From assembly GCA_910584835.1 (NCBI GenBank), contig CAJUEG010000025.1, positions 1 through 33,234 of the forward strand: DNA of 33,234 bases. Direction: 5' to 3'. A model generated the notes under the pieces. The model was not told the origin of the DNA. It saw only the letters and a list, made by a program, of their open reading frames with translations, and did not search any database. This DNA comes from an uncultured Oscillospiraceae bacterium. Its GTDB lineage: Bacteria > Bacillota > Clostridia > Oscillospirales > Oscillospiraceae. Below are positions 1 to 7,636 of the stretch, in pieces (position 1 is the first letter of the stretch; each line of letters opens with the position of its first letter). Both the position numbers and the translations under genes were made by a program.

Positions 1-600
1 GCGGCGGCCCTGGCCGAAGAGACTGCGGCCCGGCAGAAAGCGGTGGCCGACGAGACCGCGGCCCGGAAAAACGCCGACGCCGCCGAGGCCACAGCCCGGC
101 AGAAGGCCGTCGCCGACGAGATCGCGGCCCGGCAGAAGGCGGTGGCCGACGAAGCCGCCGCCCGGAAAGACGCCGTCGCCGCTGAGACCGCCGCCCGGCA
201 GAAGGCCGTCGCCGACGAAGCCGCCGCCCGAAAAGACGCCGTCGCCGCCGAGACCGCAGCCCGGGAAAAGGCCGTCGCCGCCGAGGCCGCGGCCCGGAAA
301 AGCGCCGTCACCGCCCTGGAGCGCCACAAGTTCGCCTGCGGGACCTACACCGGCAACACACAGACCTATGGCGGGTCCCAAACGATCAAGCTGCCCTTTA
401 CCCCGAAAGCCGTGGTCATTCCGACGGCCCGGGCCTTCACGCCGGTGACCGTCATATGCCTGGAGGACAATCCCCTTGATATCATAAAGATTGTCAGCGG
501 CGGCTTTACCGTATACAATATGACTAATGCAAACAGCTCCACCTCCTCTGGATCCGCCAACACTTTAAATGCCAAGTACACCTATCTAGCCTTTGCCTGA
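1..600 (+). CDS. Coiled-coil surface/fibre-like protein, copy 1 (5' end outside window)
   Basis: The frame is open from base 1 and stops at TGA 598-600, so the start lies upstream of the window. What is visible is an Ala/Arg/Lys/Glu-rich segment of nine 11-residue repeats (type TAARQKAVADE), followed by a C-terminal domain of about 90 residues containing HKFACGTYTG and ending in YTYLAFA. Eleven-residue (hendecad) repeats usually form long coiled coils. The glycine-rich C-terminus resembles tips seen on phage tail fibres and fibre-like surface proteins. It is a paralogue of the gene at 7637-8278, which shows the missing N-terminus. The gene converges on an S-layer gene across a shared terminator. 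No signal peptide can be assessed. The function is unknown; an extracellular fibre or a domesticated phage fibre are possibilities. Confidence 0.75.
   Translation, partial: AAALAEETAARQKAVADETAARKNADAAEATARQKAVADEIAARQKAVADEAAARKDAVAAETAARQKAVADEAAARKDAVAAETAAREKAVAAEAAARKSAVTALERHKFACGTYTGNTQTYGGSQTIKLPFTPKAVVIPTARAFTPVTVICLEDNPLDIIKIVSGGFTVYNMTNANSSTSSGSANTLNAKYTYLAFA
22..318 (+). repeat. Nine tandem 33-bp units encoding hendecad repeats
   Basis: Nine in-frame 33-bp units each encode one 11-residue repeat. Two alternating types (ARQKAVADE and ARKDAVAAE) recur, which suggests expansion by duplication of unit pairs. The paralogue at 7637-8278 has seven units. Such arrays are prone to copy-number change by slippage or unequal crossing-over. 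Confidence 0.85.
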
Positions 601-612
601 ACCAAATAGAGA

Positions 613-642
613 AAGGGCCCCCCGGAAATCCGGGGGGCCCTT
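613..642. terminator. Bidirectional intrinsic terminator
   Basis: A near-perfect GC-rich stem (AAGGGCCCCCCGGA with its complement) lies between the convergent coiled-coil gene and the left S-layer gene. A short T-rich stretch follows on the + strand and A-rich sequence lies on the other side. The terminator at 7592-7625 holds the mirror-image position. Confidence 0.85.
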
Positions 643-695
643 CTTGCTGTTGTTCGTGCGGGGTGTGCGGTAAAGTCTACACCAAACGCCCTTTA

Positions 696-3600
696 TCAGC
701 TCTGCGTGATGTTGGTGACGTAGATGTCAACCACATTGATGCCGCTGAATACGATGGCCACGTTCACCGCGTAGTAGTTGCCGGAGTTGCCGGCCTTACC
801 CATGGACACGGCGTGATTCAGCGTCTGGATGTCGCTGATGTTGGCGCCGGACGGGAAGATGCTGCTGACGGCGGCGGCGTTATCGCCCAGAGCCAGGGTC
901 ACGTTGGAGCCGGTCACCTTGAACACGGTCTTGGAGAGATCAGAGAAGGTGATCTCGGCGGTGGACATGTCGTTGACCACCACGTACTCGTAGGTCGCGC
1001 CCACGGCCACGCTCCTGCTGGTATTGGTAATCTTGTCAGCGCGGTAGATGGTCTGACCGTTGATGGTGTCGATCGGGATCAGCTGGTAGAAGTCGCCCAA
1101 ACCAGCCTGACCGTTGGCGTCACCGCCGGAAACGGTCTCATTGATCCAGTAGTAGCCAGCCTGACCGCCGCTGTACAGCTTGTACTGACGGATGGTGTCA
1201 GTGCTGGTGATGCCGGCCAGCCAGGTGTTGGTCGCGGTGTTGCCCGGCTCGGAGAAGAACAGGGACTGAGCGCCGTAGTTCTTCAGGTTGGTGTCGCTCA
1301 TGATCACGGTGTGGATGGTGGCGTTGTCGCTGGTATCCACGTTGCCGTACATGTCGGCGTTGGTCCGGAAGTACACATTGTCGGCGGCCAAACCGTTGAT
1401 CTCAGCGTAGCTGCCGTTGCCAACCAGCTCGCTGATGCCGTTGATGATCTTGACGGACAGGTTGGAGGTGCCGGCGCCGGTGACCACGATGAACTTGGTG
1501 GCGTTGGTCAGCAGGTAGGCGTTCTGGGCGTCCCAGCTCTCCGTAGCGCCGTAGACGCGGGCGAAGCCGTTGACCACGTCGGTGCTGGTGATCTGCCAAA
1601 TGCCCGTATTGGGAGTGACGGCGCTGGGGCTGATGGTCTGGGTGCTGTCGTAGCCGACGAACTCACGGCCGTAGGTGCCGCCCACCTCGGGATACCAGTT
1701 CATGTTGCCCGCGGCGTCCACCATGAAGCGGGTGTTGGCGCCCTCGGAAATCTCATTGCCGGAGGAGAGGTTGCCCTGGTTCTTGCGGGTGACAGGCGAC
1801 AGGGTGTAGCCCGTAGCCAGACCGCCGGCAGCGCTGGGATAGAGCGTGGGAACACCAATGTTGCGGTTGAACCGAACAGAGCCATCACCAAGGGTCTCGA
1901 CGGGCAGCTTAATGGAGGTGATCTGCTTATCCTTCACGATGTTGCCGTCCCAGTCAACGCCATAGGCATAGTAGCCGATGGTGCCGGTGCCCAGGGCGCC
2001 CACCTGGTAGTCCATGAAGGTGGTGTACAGGAAGCTGTAGTCGCTGGTGGTGCTCACGCCGATGAAGCGGCCCACCTCGTCCTTATAGAAGGAGTAGGTC
2101 ACGCCGGCAATGGTCTTGCTGCTGACCAGCTTGGTCACACCATTGATCAGGTGCTCATAAGTATCGGAATTGTAGGGGTTCAGGGAGCCGGTGATGCCGG
2201 ACAGGTTGATCACGGTGCCGTCGGTCAGGGTCACGGCACTGACATTGAAGCTGCCGTCAGCATTGGCAACGCCCGCCTGCTTGTAGGTGGCGATGGTGCC
2301 GGTCATGCTGGGCTCCAGCTTGTCGGTCTGATACATGGCGTGCTTGGGGTCAATGCTGCTGGCGCCAGTGTAGGTGTGGTTGGCAGCAGCATCAGCAGAG
2401 AAGGTCTTGGTGGTACCCACGATCTGGTGGGCGGTGACCACGGTGCCCAGAGTCTTGACGGAAGCCGCAGACAGCTGGTCGAACAGGATCATGCCCTTGC
2501 CGCCGCCGAACAGCGCATCACCGAACTGGCTGCCGCCGGTGCCCAGGTAAATGTACTCGCCATCCTTAACGGTGGTGTTCACCTGGTTGATGCTGGCCAC
2601 TTCCTGATTCAGGGCGATGGCCACGTCCAGGCCCTTGCCGCCGTTGGAGATCAGCCGGTACATGTTCACCTTGCTCGGAGCGGTGCCGGTACCCAGCTTA
2701 GCGGTGCTGAACTGGCTGTAACGGTCGCTCATGTAAGCAGTGCTGCTCGTGTTGGCGCTGAAGCCGGCGCCCTGAGCGGCGTCCAGCAGGTTCACGGTGC
2801 CGCTGCCGTTCGCGTTAAGGATGGCGTTCTCGGCGAACACGACAGTGTCCATGGTGGCCTTATCCACAACCGCGTAGGTAGCATAGCGGGTGTTGAATTT
2901 GGCAAGGACTGTGCTGTTGTCGGGATCAGTAATATCCCGGAGGTAGTCCACGGTGGTGGGAGCGGACTTGCCGTTGTACCACGCAGTGACCTTGTGGCCG
3001 AAGAGGTCCAGGCCGGTGTTGAAGGCGTATTCTATGGTTACCTTACCTTTGAAACCGGTGGTGGTGTCCGCCCCGTTCTGGGCATAAGCGTAGCTCACAT
3101 CGGTAAACCACCAGCTGCCGTTGTTATCCCGCTCCACAGTGTAGCCGATCTTGGTGCGGCTCTCGCCGGTGGCCTGGTTGCCCACCACGATACCGGTATC
3201 CCAGGTCAGGCCGAAGTTACGCCAGCCCAGGGTGGGGTTCTTGGTGGAGCCGGTCACGCCGCCCTCCATGCCGGTGTCCTGATAGCCGAAGGCCAGGGTG
3301 TACTGCACCATGGGCACATAAGCGGCGGTCCGGAACAGCAGGGAGGCCACCACGTCACGGCGGGAGGCCAGGTGCAGGGTGTCGCCGTAGTGGGTGGAGT
3401 TCACGTCCTGCAGGATGCCCAGGTTGGTGGCGGTGGAAGCCACTTCCACGCGCCAGGTGCCGCCGGTGAACTCATCGTTCTTGTCGTAACCCACCGCGCG
3501 CAGGATCATCGCCAGAACCTCGTAGCCGGTCACGTTGCCGGTGGGGTTGAAGGTGGTGGCAGTGGTGCCCTTGATGATCTTGGCGTTGTGCAGGTAGCCC

Positions 3601-3938
3601 ACATAGCCCGCGTACCAGGCGTCGGGACGCACATCGGTAAAGGGATGCTGGGTGGTGTACAGGTCCTTCTTGGCGTTGCCGGTGTCGCCGGTCACCAGAC
3701 GGTAGATGATGGCGGCCACTTCCGCGCGGGTGATGTTGCTCGCGGGACGGAAGCTTCCGCTGTCACCCTGGAAGATGCCCATGCCGGTGAGCACTTCCAC
3801 GGCCTCGCTGAACGCAGGAGTGACGGTGTTTTCGTCATTGTACTGCGTGCCGGCGTGGGCGGCGTTGGCGGTCACCATCAGGGAAAACGCCATAACCATC
3901 GCCAGAACCAGCGCGAGGAACTTTTTCAAGTTTCTCAT
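696..3938 (-). CDS. S-layer protein with three N-terminal SLH repeats (left paralogue)
   Basis: This is a 1080-residue secreted protein. Residues 1-29 form a signal peptide (basic MRNLKKF, hydrophobic core, likely cleavage near ANA or AHA). Three SLH repeats follow at about 40-85, 100-152 and 165-210. SLH domains typically hold proteins to pyruvylated secondary cell-wall polymer. The remaining 850 or so residues are rich in Thr, Gly, Ser, Asn and Val with few Cys, as in self-assembling S-layer proteins, and end in a conserved motif (GINVVDIYVTNI). ATG 3938 is preceded by AAAGGAGG at good spacing. The gene diverges from a paralogue at 4385-7555, with which it shares an identical leader and first 87 codons. 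A near-consensus promoter in the spacer points at this gene, so it is probably the copy expressed in this orientation. A major S-layer role is inferred from size, composition and signals. Confidence 0.88.
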   Translation of the reverse strand: MRNLKKFLALVLAMVMAFSLMVTANAAHAGTQYNDENTVTPAFSEAVEVLTGMGIFQGDSGSFRPASNITRAEVAAIIYRLVTGDTGNAKKDLYTTQHPFTDVRPDAWYAGYVGYLHNAKIIKGTTATTFNPTGNVTGYEVLAMILRAVGYDKNDEFTGGTWRVEVASTATNLGILQDVNSTHYGDTLHLASRRDVVASLLFRTAAYVPMVQYTLAFGYQDTGMEGGVTGSTKNPTLGWRNFGLTWDTGIVVGNQATGESRTKIGYTVERDNNGSWWFTDVSYAYAQNGADTTTGFKGKVTIEYAFNTGLDLFGHKVTAWYNGKSAPTTVDYLRDITDPDNSTVLAKFNTRYATYAVVDKATMDTVVFAENAILNANGSGTVNLLDAAQGAGFSANTSSTAYMSDRYSQFSTAKLGTGTAPSKVNMYRLISNGGKGLDVAIALNQEVASINQVNTTVKDGEYIYLGTGGSQFGDALFGGGKGMILFDQLSAASVKTLGTVVTAHQIVGTTKTFSADAAANHTYTGASSIDPKHAMYQTDKLEPSMTGTIATYKQAGVANADGSFNVSAVTLTDGTVINLSGITGSLNPYNSDTYEHLINGVTKLVSSKTIAGVTYSFYKDEVGRFIGVSTTSDYSFLYTTFMDYQVGALGTGTIGYYAYGVDWDGNIVKDKQITSIKLPVETLGDGSVRFNRNIGVPTLYPSAAGGLATGYTLSPVTRKNQGNLSSGNEISEGANTRFMVDAAGNMNWYPEVGGTYGREFVGYDSTQTISPSAVTPNTGIWQITSTDVVNGFARVYGATESWDAQNAYLLTNATKFIVVTGAGTSNLSVKIINGISELVGNGSYAEINGLAADNVYFRTNADMYGNVDTSDNATIHTVIMSDTNLKNYGAQSLFFSEPGNTATNTWLAGITSTDTIRQYKLYSGGQAGYYWINETVSGGDANGQAGLGDFYQLIPIDTINGQTIYRADKITNTSRSVAVGATYEYVVVNDMSTAEITFSDLSKTVFKVTGSNVTLALGDNAAAVSSIFPSGANISDIQTLNHAVSMGKAGNSGNYYAVNVAIVFSGINVVDIYVTNITQS

Positions 3939-3968
3939 AGGAATTGTTTCCTCCTTTATATATTTGCC
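3677..3968 (-). repeat. Left arm of perfect 292-bp inverted repeat
   Basis: Compared base by base, this segment is the exact reverse complement of 4355-4646. It covers 30 bp of leader including the ribosome-binding site and the first 87 codons of the left S-layer gene. Identity ends sharply on the gene side at codon 88. On the spacer side it decays over a few tens of bases of weaker similarity. It could serve as a site for homologous inversion. Confidence 0.92.
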
Positions 3969-4056
3969 GGAATTTCGGAACTTTTCGGCGGAAATGCAGC
4001 GGAACAGGATAAACCATCCCGTGTGCCGTCCAGCTTCCTCCCTTCAGGCTGAGGTC

Positions 4057-4085
4057 ATTATAACAACCGTTTTCGGCCAAGTCAA
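4057..4085 (-). promoter_or_regulatory. Near-consensus sigma-A promoter of left S-layer gene
   Basis: On the minus strand, TTGACT (4085-4080), a 17-bp spacer and TATAAT (4062-4057) are seen. This is the best promoter in the inter-gene region and would give a leader of about 110 nt ahead of the left S-layer gene. Confidence 0.85.
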
Positions 4086-4096
4086 TGGGTCAAGCC

Positions 4097-4118
4097 CAAC
4101 TGTAACACAACTGTAACA
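4097..4118 (-). promoter_or_regulatory. Tandem 11-bp direct repeat upstream of the -35 box
   Basis: CAACTGTAACA occurs twice back to back, ending about 11 bp upstream of the -35 box of the left S-layer promoter. Head-to-tail 11-bp half-sites placed on one face of the helix upstream of -35 are typical of OmpR/PhoB-family response regulators. The regulator identity is not known. Confidence 0.5.
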
Positions 4119-4177
4119 AAGCGTTTTGTTGCCCATGAGGATGCATCCGGGGGGGCTGCTCGGCGCCGGCCGGCTTT

Positions 4178-4188
4178 TATAATATAAT
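4178..4188 (+). promoter_or_regulatory. Candidate weak -10 boxes facing right S-layer gene
   Basis: Two overlapping TATAAT hexamers (4178-4183 and 4183-4188) face the right S-layer gene, but no recognisable -35 box lies 16-18 bp upstream. A second weak option is TGTGCA (4241-4246) with TATAAA (4264-4269) at 17-bp spacing. The right gene therefore has no strong promoter in this orientation. Confidence 0.35.
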
Positions 4189-4241
4189 GTATGCGCCGCC
4201 GGATCAGCCGTGCCGCCGGGGCAAAACATCCTGTAAAACGT

Positions 4242-4298
4242 GTGCAAAAAGTTTTTTAATTTTTATAAAATTCAATATTTTTCGTCATCTTTTTGCAC
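4242..4298. promoter_or_regulatory. 10-bp inverted repeat flanking a -10-like box
   Basis: GTGCAAAAAG (4242-4251) is repeated as its exact complement CTTTTTGCAC (4289-4298) around a 37-bp AT-rich interval containing TATAAA. It could be paired operator sites or an RNA stem in the leader of the right S-layer gene. Confidence 0.45.
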
Positions 4299-4354
4299 GG
4301 ACGGGATGGTTTATCCTATACGATTCCAGAAATGCTGAAAAGCTCCGAAATTTT

Positions 4355-4646
4355 GGCAAATATATAAAGGAGGAAACAATTCCTATGAGAAACTTGAAAA
4401 AGTTCCTCGCGCTGGTTCTGGCGATGGTTATGGCGTTTTCCCTGATGGTGACCGCCAACGCCGCCCACGCCGGCACGCAGTACAATGACGAAAACACCGT
4501 CACTCCTGCGTTCAGCGAGGCCGTGGAAGTGCTCACCGGCATGGGCATCTTCCAGGGTGACAGCGGAAGCTTCCGTCCCGCGAGCAACATCACCCGCGCG
4601 GAAGTGGCCGCCATCATCTACCGTCTGGTGACCGGCGACACCGGCA
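4355..4646 (+). repeat. Right arm of perfect 292-bp inverted repeat
   Basis: Exact reverse complement of 3677-3968. It includes the leader, AAAGGAGG site, signal peptide and first SLH repeat of the right S-layer gene. Downstream of it the paralogues are still similar but show silent and replacement differences, so the arm is cleaner than the rest of the conserved N-terminus. Confidence 0.92.
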
Positions 4647-7555
4647 CCGACAAGATGGACCTGTACACCACCCGTCATCCCTTCACCGACGTCCGCAGCG
4701 ACGCCTGGTACGCGGGCTATGTGGGCTACCTGTACAACGCCAAGATCATCAAGGGCACCACTGCCACCACCTTCAATCCCGCCGGCAACGTGACCGGCTA
4801 TGAGGTTCTGGCGATGATCCTGCGTGCGGTGGGTTACGACAAGAACGACGAGTTCACCGGCCCCACCTGGACCGTGGAGGTCGCCTCCACCGCCACCACC
4901 CTTGGCATCCTGCAGGACGTGAACTCCACCCACTACGGCGACACCCTGCACCTGGCTTCCCGCCGTGACGTGGTGGCCTCCCTGCTGTTCCGGACCGCCG
5001 CTTATGTGCCCATGGTGCAGTACACCCTGGCCTTCGGCTATCAGGACACCGGCATGAATGGCGGCGTGATCAGCGGCCAGAAGAACCCCACTCTGGGTGA
5101 GAAAAACTTCAACCTGGCGTGGACCACCGGCATCGTGGTGGGTAACCAGGCCACCGGCGAGAGCTACACCAAGGTCAGCCAGAGGGTTCTGAACGCCGAC
5201 CTCGATTACGTGGGCGTGAGCTACCAGTATGAGAGCAAGCAGGACGCCGCCGCTCCCAGCTACGGCACCCTGGTTGATGAGTTCCGGTTCAACACCGGCC
5301 TGGACTTCTTCGGCCACCAGGTCAGGGTTTGGTATAACGGCGCCAGCCCCGCCACCAGCCTGTCTTACGACAACGATGGCGATGGCACCGGCGATGTTTC
5401 TTACCGCTCCCGGTTCGCCACCTACGCCGTTGTGGACAAGGCCACCATGGTCAAGACCGTGTTTGCCAATGATCCTGACTTTACCGCGAACGGCACCGGT
5501 GTCATCACCCTGCTGGACGCCGCTCAGGGCGCCGGCTTCAGCGCCAACGTGCGGTCCACTGCCTACATCAGCGACCGTTACAGCCAGTTCAGCACCGTTA
5601 AATACGGTTCGAACGCGGATATCGTGGCCAGCAAGGTGGGCATGTACCGGCTGATCTCCAACAGCGGCACGGGCGTGGACGTGGTCATCTCCCTGAATCA
5701 GGAAGTGGCCAACATCAACCAGGTGAACACCACCATCAACGGCGGCGAGTACATCTACCTGGGTACCGGCAACAGCGGGTTCGGCGATGCGCTGGTCGGC
5801 GGCGCCAACAAGGGCCTGATCCTGTTCGACCAGCTGTCTGCGGCTTCCGTCAAGACTCTGGGCACCGTGGTCACCGCCAACCAGATCGTGGGCACCACCA
5901 CCACCTATCACTATACTGGTGATGCTGCTGCCAACCACACCTACGCCAACGCTGCCGGCATTGACCCCAAGTATGCCATGTATCAGACCGACAAGCTGGA
6001 GCCCAGCATGACCGGCACCATCGCGACCTATATCCAGCGGAACGTCAATGTGAGCAACGTGACCCTGACTGACGGCACCGTGATCAACCTGTCCGGCATC
6101 ACCGGCTCTCAGGACCCCTACGCCTTCGACGGCTATGAGCACCTGATCAACGGCGTGACCAAGCTGACCGGCAGCAACACCGCCGCCGGCGTGACCTACT
6201 CCTTCTACATGGACGAGGTTGGCCGCTTCATCGGCGTGGGCATCCCCAACGACTACAGCTTCCTGTACACCACCTTCGCTGACTACCAGATCGGCGCTCT
6301 GGGCACCGGCACCATCGGCTACTATGCCTACGGCGTTGACTGGGACGGCAACATCGTGAAGGATAAGCAGATCACCTCCATCAGCCTGCCCGTTACCGGC
6401 GTCGTCTTTGACCAGGCCTCCGGCAGCCGCGCCACCTATCCCGGCTCTGGCGTGCTGGCCGAGGGCTACAACCTGCTGCCCATCACCATGAAGAACCAGG
6501 GCACCGTGGCCACCGTGGGTAACGAGATCCGTCAGGGCGCCAACACCCGCTTCGTGATGAATCCCGCCGGCCACATGAGCTGGTTCAACGAGGGCGGCAA
6601 GTACGGCACCCGGTTCGTGGGCTTCGACAGCAGCACGAATATCAGCACCTCTCCCGTCGTTACCGACAGCTACTCCTGGGAGATCACCAGCAGTGACGTG
6701 GTCAACGGCTTCAAGCGCGTCTACGGCGCCGTTGCCGGCGGCCAGAACGCTTACCTGCTGACCAACGCCACCAAGTTCATCGTGGTCACCGGCTCCGGCA
6801 CCGCCGATCTGGCCGTCAAGACCTACAACGGCATTGGCGAGCTGGTTGGCAACGGCAGCAGCGCCGCGATCTCCATCAAGGGCGATCTGACCGGCGACAA
6901 CGTGTACTTCCTCACCAGCGCTGATCGGTACGGCAATGTCAATACCAGCGACAACGCCACCATCGACACCGTGATCCTGAGCGACACCAACCTGAACAAC
7001 TACGCCGCCAACTCCCTGTTCTTCGCCGCTCCCGGCGCCACCGCCACCGGCGTGAAGCTGGCCGGCAACGCTGACAGCAACATCAACCAGTACAAGCTGT
7101 ACAGCAACGGCCAGGTTGGCTACTACTGGGTGAAGGACGACGCTGGCGTGGCCGCCGACGGTACTGCCGTTACCGGCGACTTCTACCAGATGACTCCGAT
7201 TGACACTGTCAACGGCCAGACCATCTACAGGGCTGTCAAGGTGACCGATGTTCAGAACAACAACGTGGGCGCGACCTATAACTACATCGTGGTTAACGAC
7301 ATGTCCACCGCCCAGATCACCTTCAGCAACCTTCAGGAGCAGGTGTTCAAGGTGACCGGCGCCACCGTGACCGAGGCCTTCGGCACCAACACGCCCGTCA
7401 TCACCACCAACACCATCGACAGCGTGCTGAAGCTGAACCACGCGGTCTCCATGGGCCAGGGCAACGGCAACTCCGGCGACCTGTACACTGTGTCCGTGGC
7501 TATCGTGTACAGCGGCATCAACGTGGTTGACATCTACGTGACCAACATCGCGTAA
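4385..7555 (+). CDS. S-layer protein with three N-terminal SLH repeats (right paralogue)
   Basis: This is a 1056-residue paralogue of the left S-layer protein. It has the same signal peptide and an identical first SLH repeat; repeats two and three differ at a few residues. The large body alternates conserved blocks with strongly divergent blocks and ends in GINVVDIYVTNIA. The reading frame is open upstream to 4187, but ATG 4385 is chosen because it has AAAGGAGG at the right distance, begins the signal peptide, and matches the paralogue. No strong promoter faces it in the present orientation, so it may be silent or low. It converges on the second coiled-coil gene across a terminator. Function as an alternative S-layer subunit is inferred. 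Confidence 0.88.
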   Translation: MRNLKKFLALVLAMVMAFSLMVTANAAHAGTQYNDENTVTPAFSEAVEVLTGMGIFQGDSGSFRPASNITRAEVAAIIYRLVTGDTGTDKMDLYTTRHPFTDVRSDAWYAGYVGYLYNAKIIKGTTATTFNPAGNVTGYEVLAMILRAVGYDKNDEFTGPTWTVEVASTATTLGILQDVNSTHYGDTLHLASRRDVVASLLFRTAAYVPMVQYTLAFGYQDTGMNGGVISGQKNPTLGEKNFNLAWTTGIVVGNQATGESYTKVSQRVLNADLDYVGVSYQYESKQDAAAPSYGTLVDEFRFNTGLDFFGHQVRVWYNGASPATSLSYDNDGDGTGDVSYRSRFATYAVVDKATMVKTVFANDPDFTANGTGVITLLDAAQGAGFSANVRSTAYISDRYSQFSTVKYGSNADIVASKVGMYRLISNSGTGVDVVISLNQEVANINQVNTTINGGEYIYLGTGNSGFGDALVGGANKGLILFDQLSAASVKTLGTVVTANQIVGTTTTYHYTGDAAANHTYANAAGIDPKYAMYQTDKLEPSMTGTIATYIQRNVNVSNVTLTDGTVINLSGITGSQDPYAFDGYEHLINGVTKLTGSNTAAGVTYSFYMDEVGRFIGVGIPNDYSFLYTTFADYQIGALGTGTIGYYAYGVDWDGNIVKDKQITSISLPVTGVVFDQASGSRATYPGSGVLAEGYNLLPITMKNQGTVATVGNEIRQGANTRFVMNPAGHMSWFNEGGKYGTRFVGFDSSTNISTSPVVTDSYSWEITSSDVVNGFKRVYGAVAGGQNAYLLTNATKFIVVTGSGTADLAVKTYNGIGELVGNGSSAAISIKGDLTGDNVYFLTSADRYGNVNTSDNATIDTVILSDTNLNNYAANSLFFAAPGATATGVKLAGNADSNINQYKLYSNGQVGYYWVKDDAGVAADGTAVTGDFYQMTPIDTVNGQTIYRAVKVTDVQNNNVGATYNYIVVNDMSTAQITFSNLQEQVFKVTGATVTEAFGTNTPVITTNTIDSVLKLNHAVSMGQGNGNSGDLYTVSVAIVYSGINVVDIYVTNIA

Positions 7556-7591
7556 GAGAAAGCCAGACGACGCCCGCGCAAGCGAAAGTGA

Positions 7592-7625
7592 AAAGGACCC
7601 CCCGGATTTTTCCGGGGGGTCCTTT
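7592..7625. terminator. Bidirectional intrinsic terminator
   Basis: A 15-bp perfect stem (AAAGGACCCCCCGGA with its complement) and a TTTT loop lie between the convergent right S-layer gene and the second coiled-coil gene. It mirrors the terminator at 613-642 with altered bases. Confidence 0.88.
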
Positions 7626-7636
7626 CCATGCTTTTT

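Larger units (their letters stand above)
3969..4354. other. Unique spacer between inverted-repeat arms (candidate invertible promoter segment)
   Basis: This 386-bp stretch without a gene is held between the two arms. It contains the left-facing promoter at 4057-4085, a tandem 11-bp repeat at 4097-4118, a poly-G run near 4149, a GC-rich tract, two overlapping TATAAT boxes at 4178-4188, and a long-armed inverted repeat at 4242-4298. Outer edges still show weak mirrored similarity (a shared GGGATGGTTTATCCT motif on both sides). If the arms recombine, this segment flips and the strong promoter changes target. Confidence 0.7.

Noticed and set aside
22..318. CRISPR-like short repeat array in coiled-coil gene 1
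   Set aside because: Units are contiguous 33-bp coding repeats without spacers, in frame with a protein of clear coiled-coil type.
663..4052. A 1129-codon open frame antisense to the left S-layer gene (and a similar 1041-codon one antisense to the right gene)
   Set aside because: Its product is Gly/Val/His/Ala-rich with no domains and no ribosome-binding site. It follows from strong third-base GC bias in the real genes, which removes stop codons on the other strand. Both paralogues show it because they share codon use.
4187..4384. Upstream extension of the right S-layer gene to ATG 4187
   Set aside because: No ribosome-binding site there. The extension would hide the signal peptide, and ATG 4385 matches the paralogue exactly and has AAAGGAGG.
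3677..4646. Assembly artefact as sole explanation of the perfect inverted repeat
   Set aside because: The spacer is unique, and the genes differ at many sites just beyond the arms, so a simple misjoin does not explain the layout. It still cannot be fully excluded without reads.
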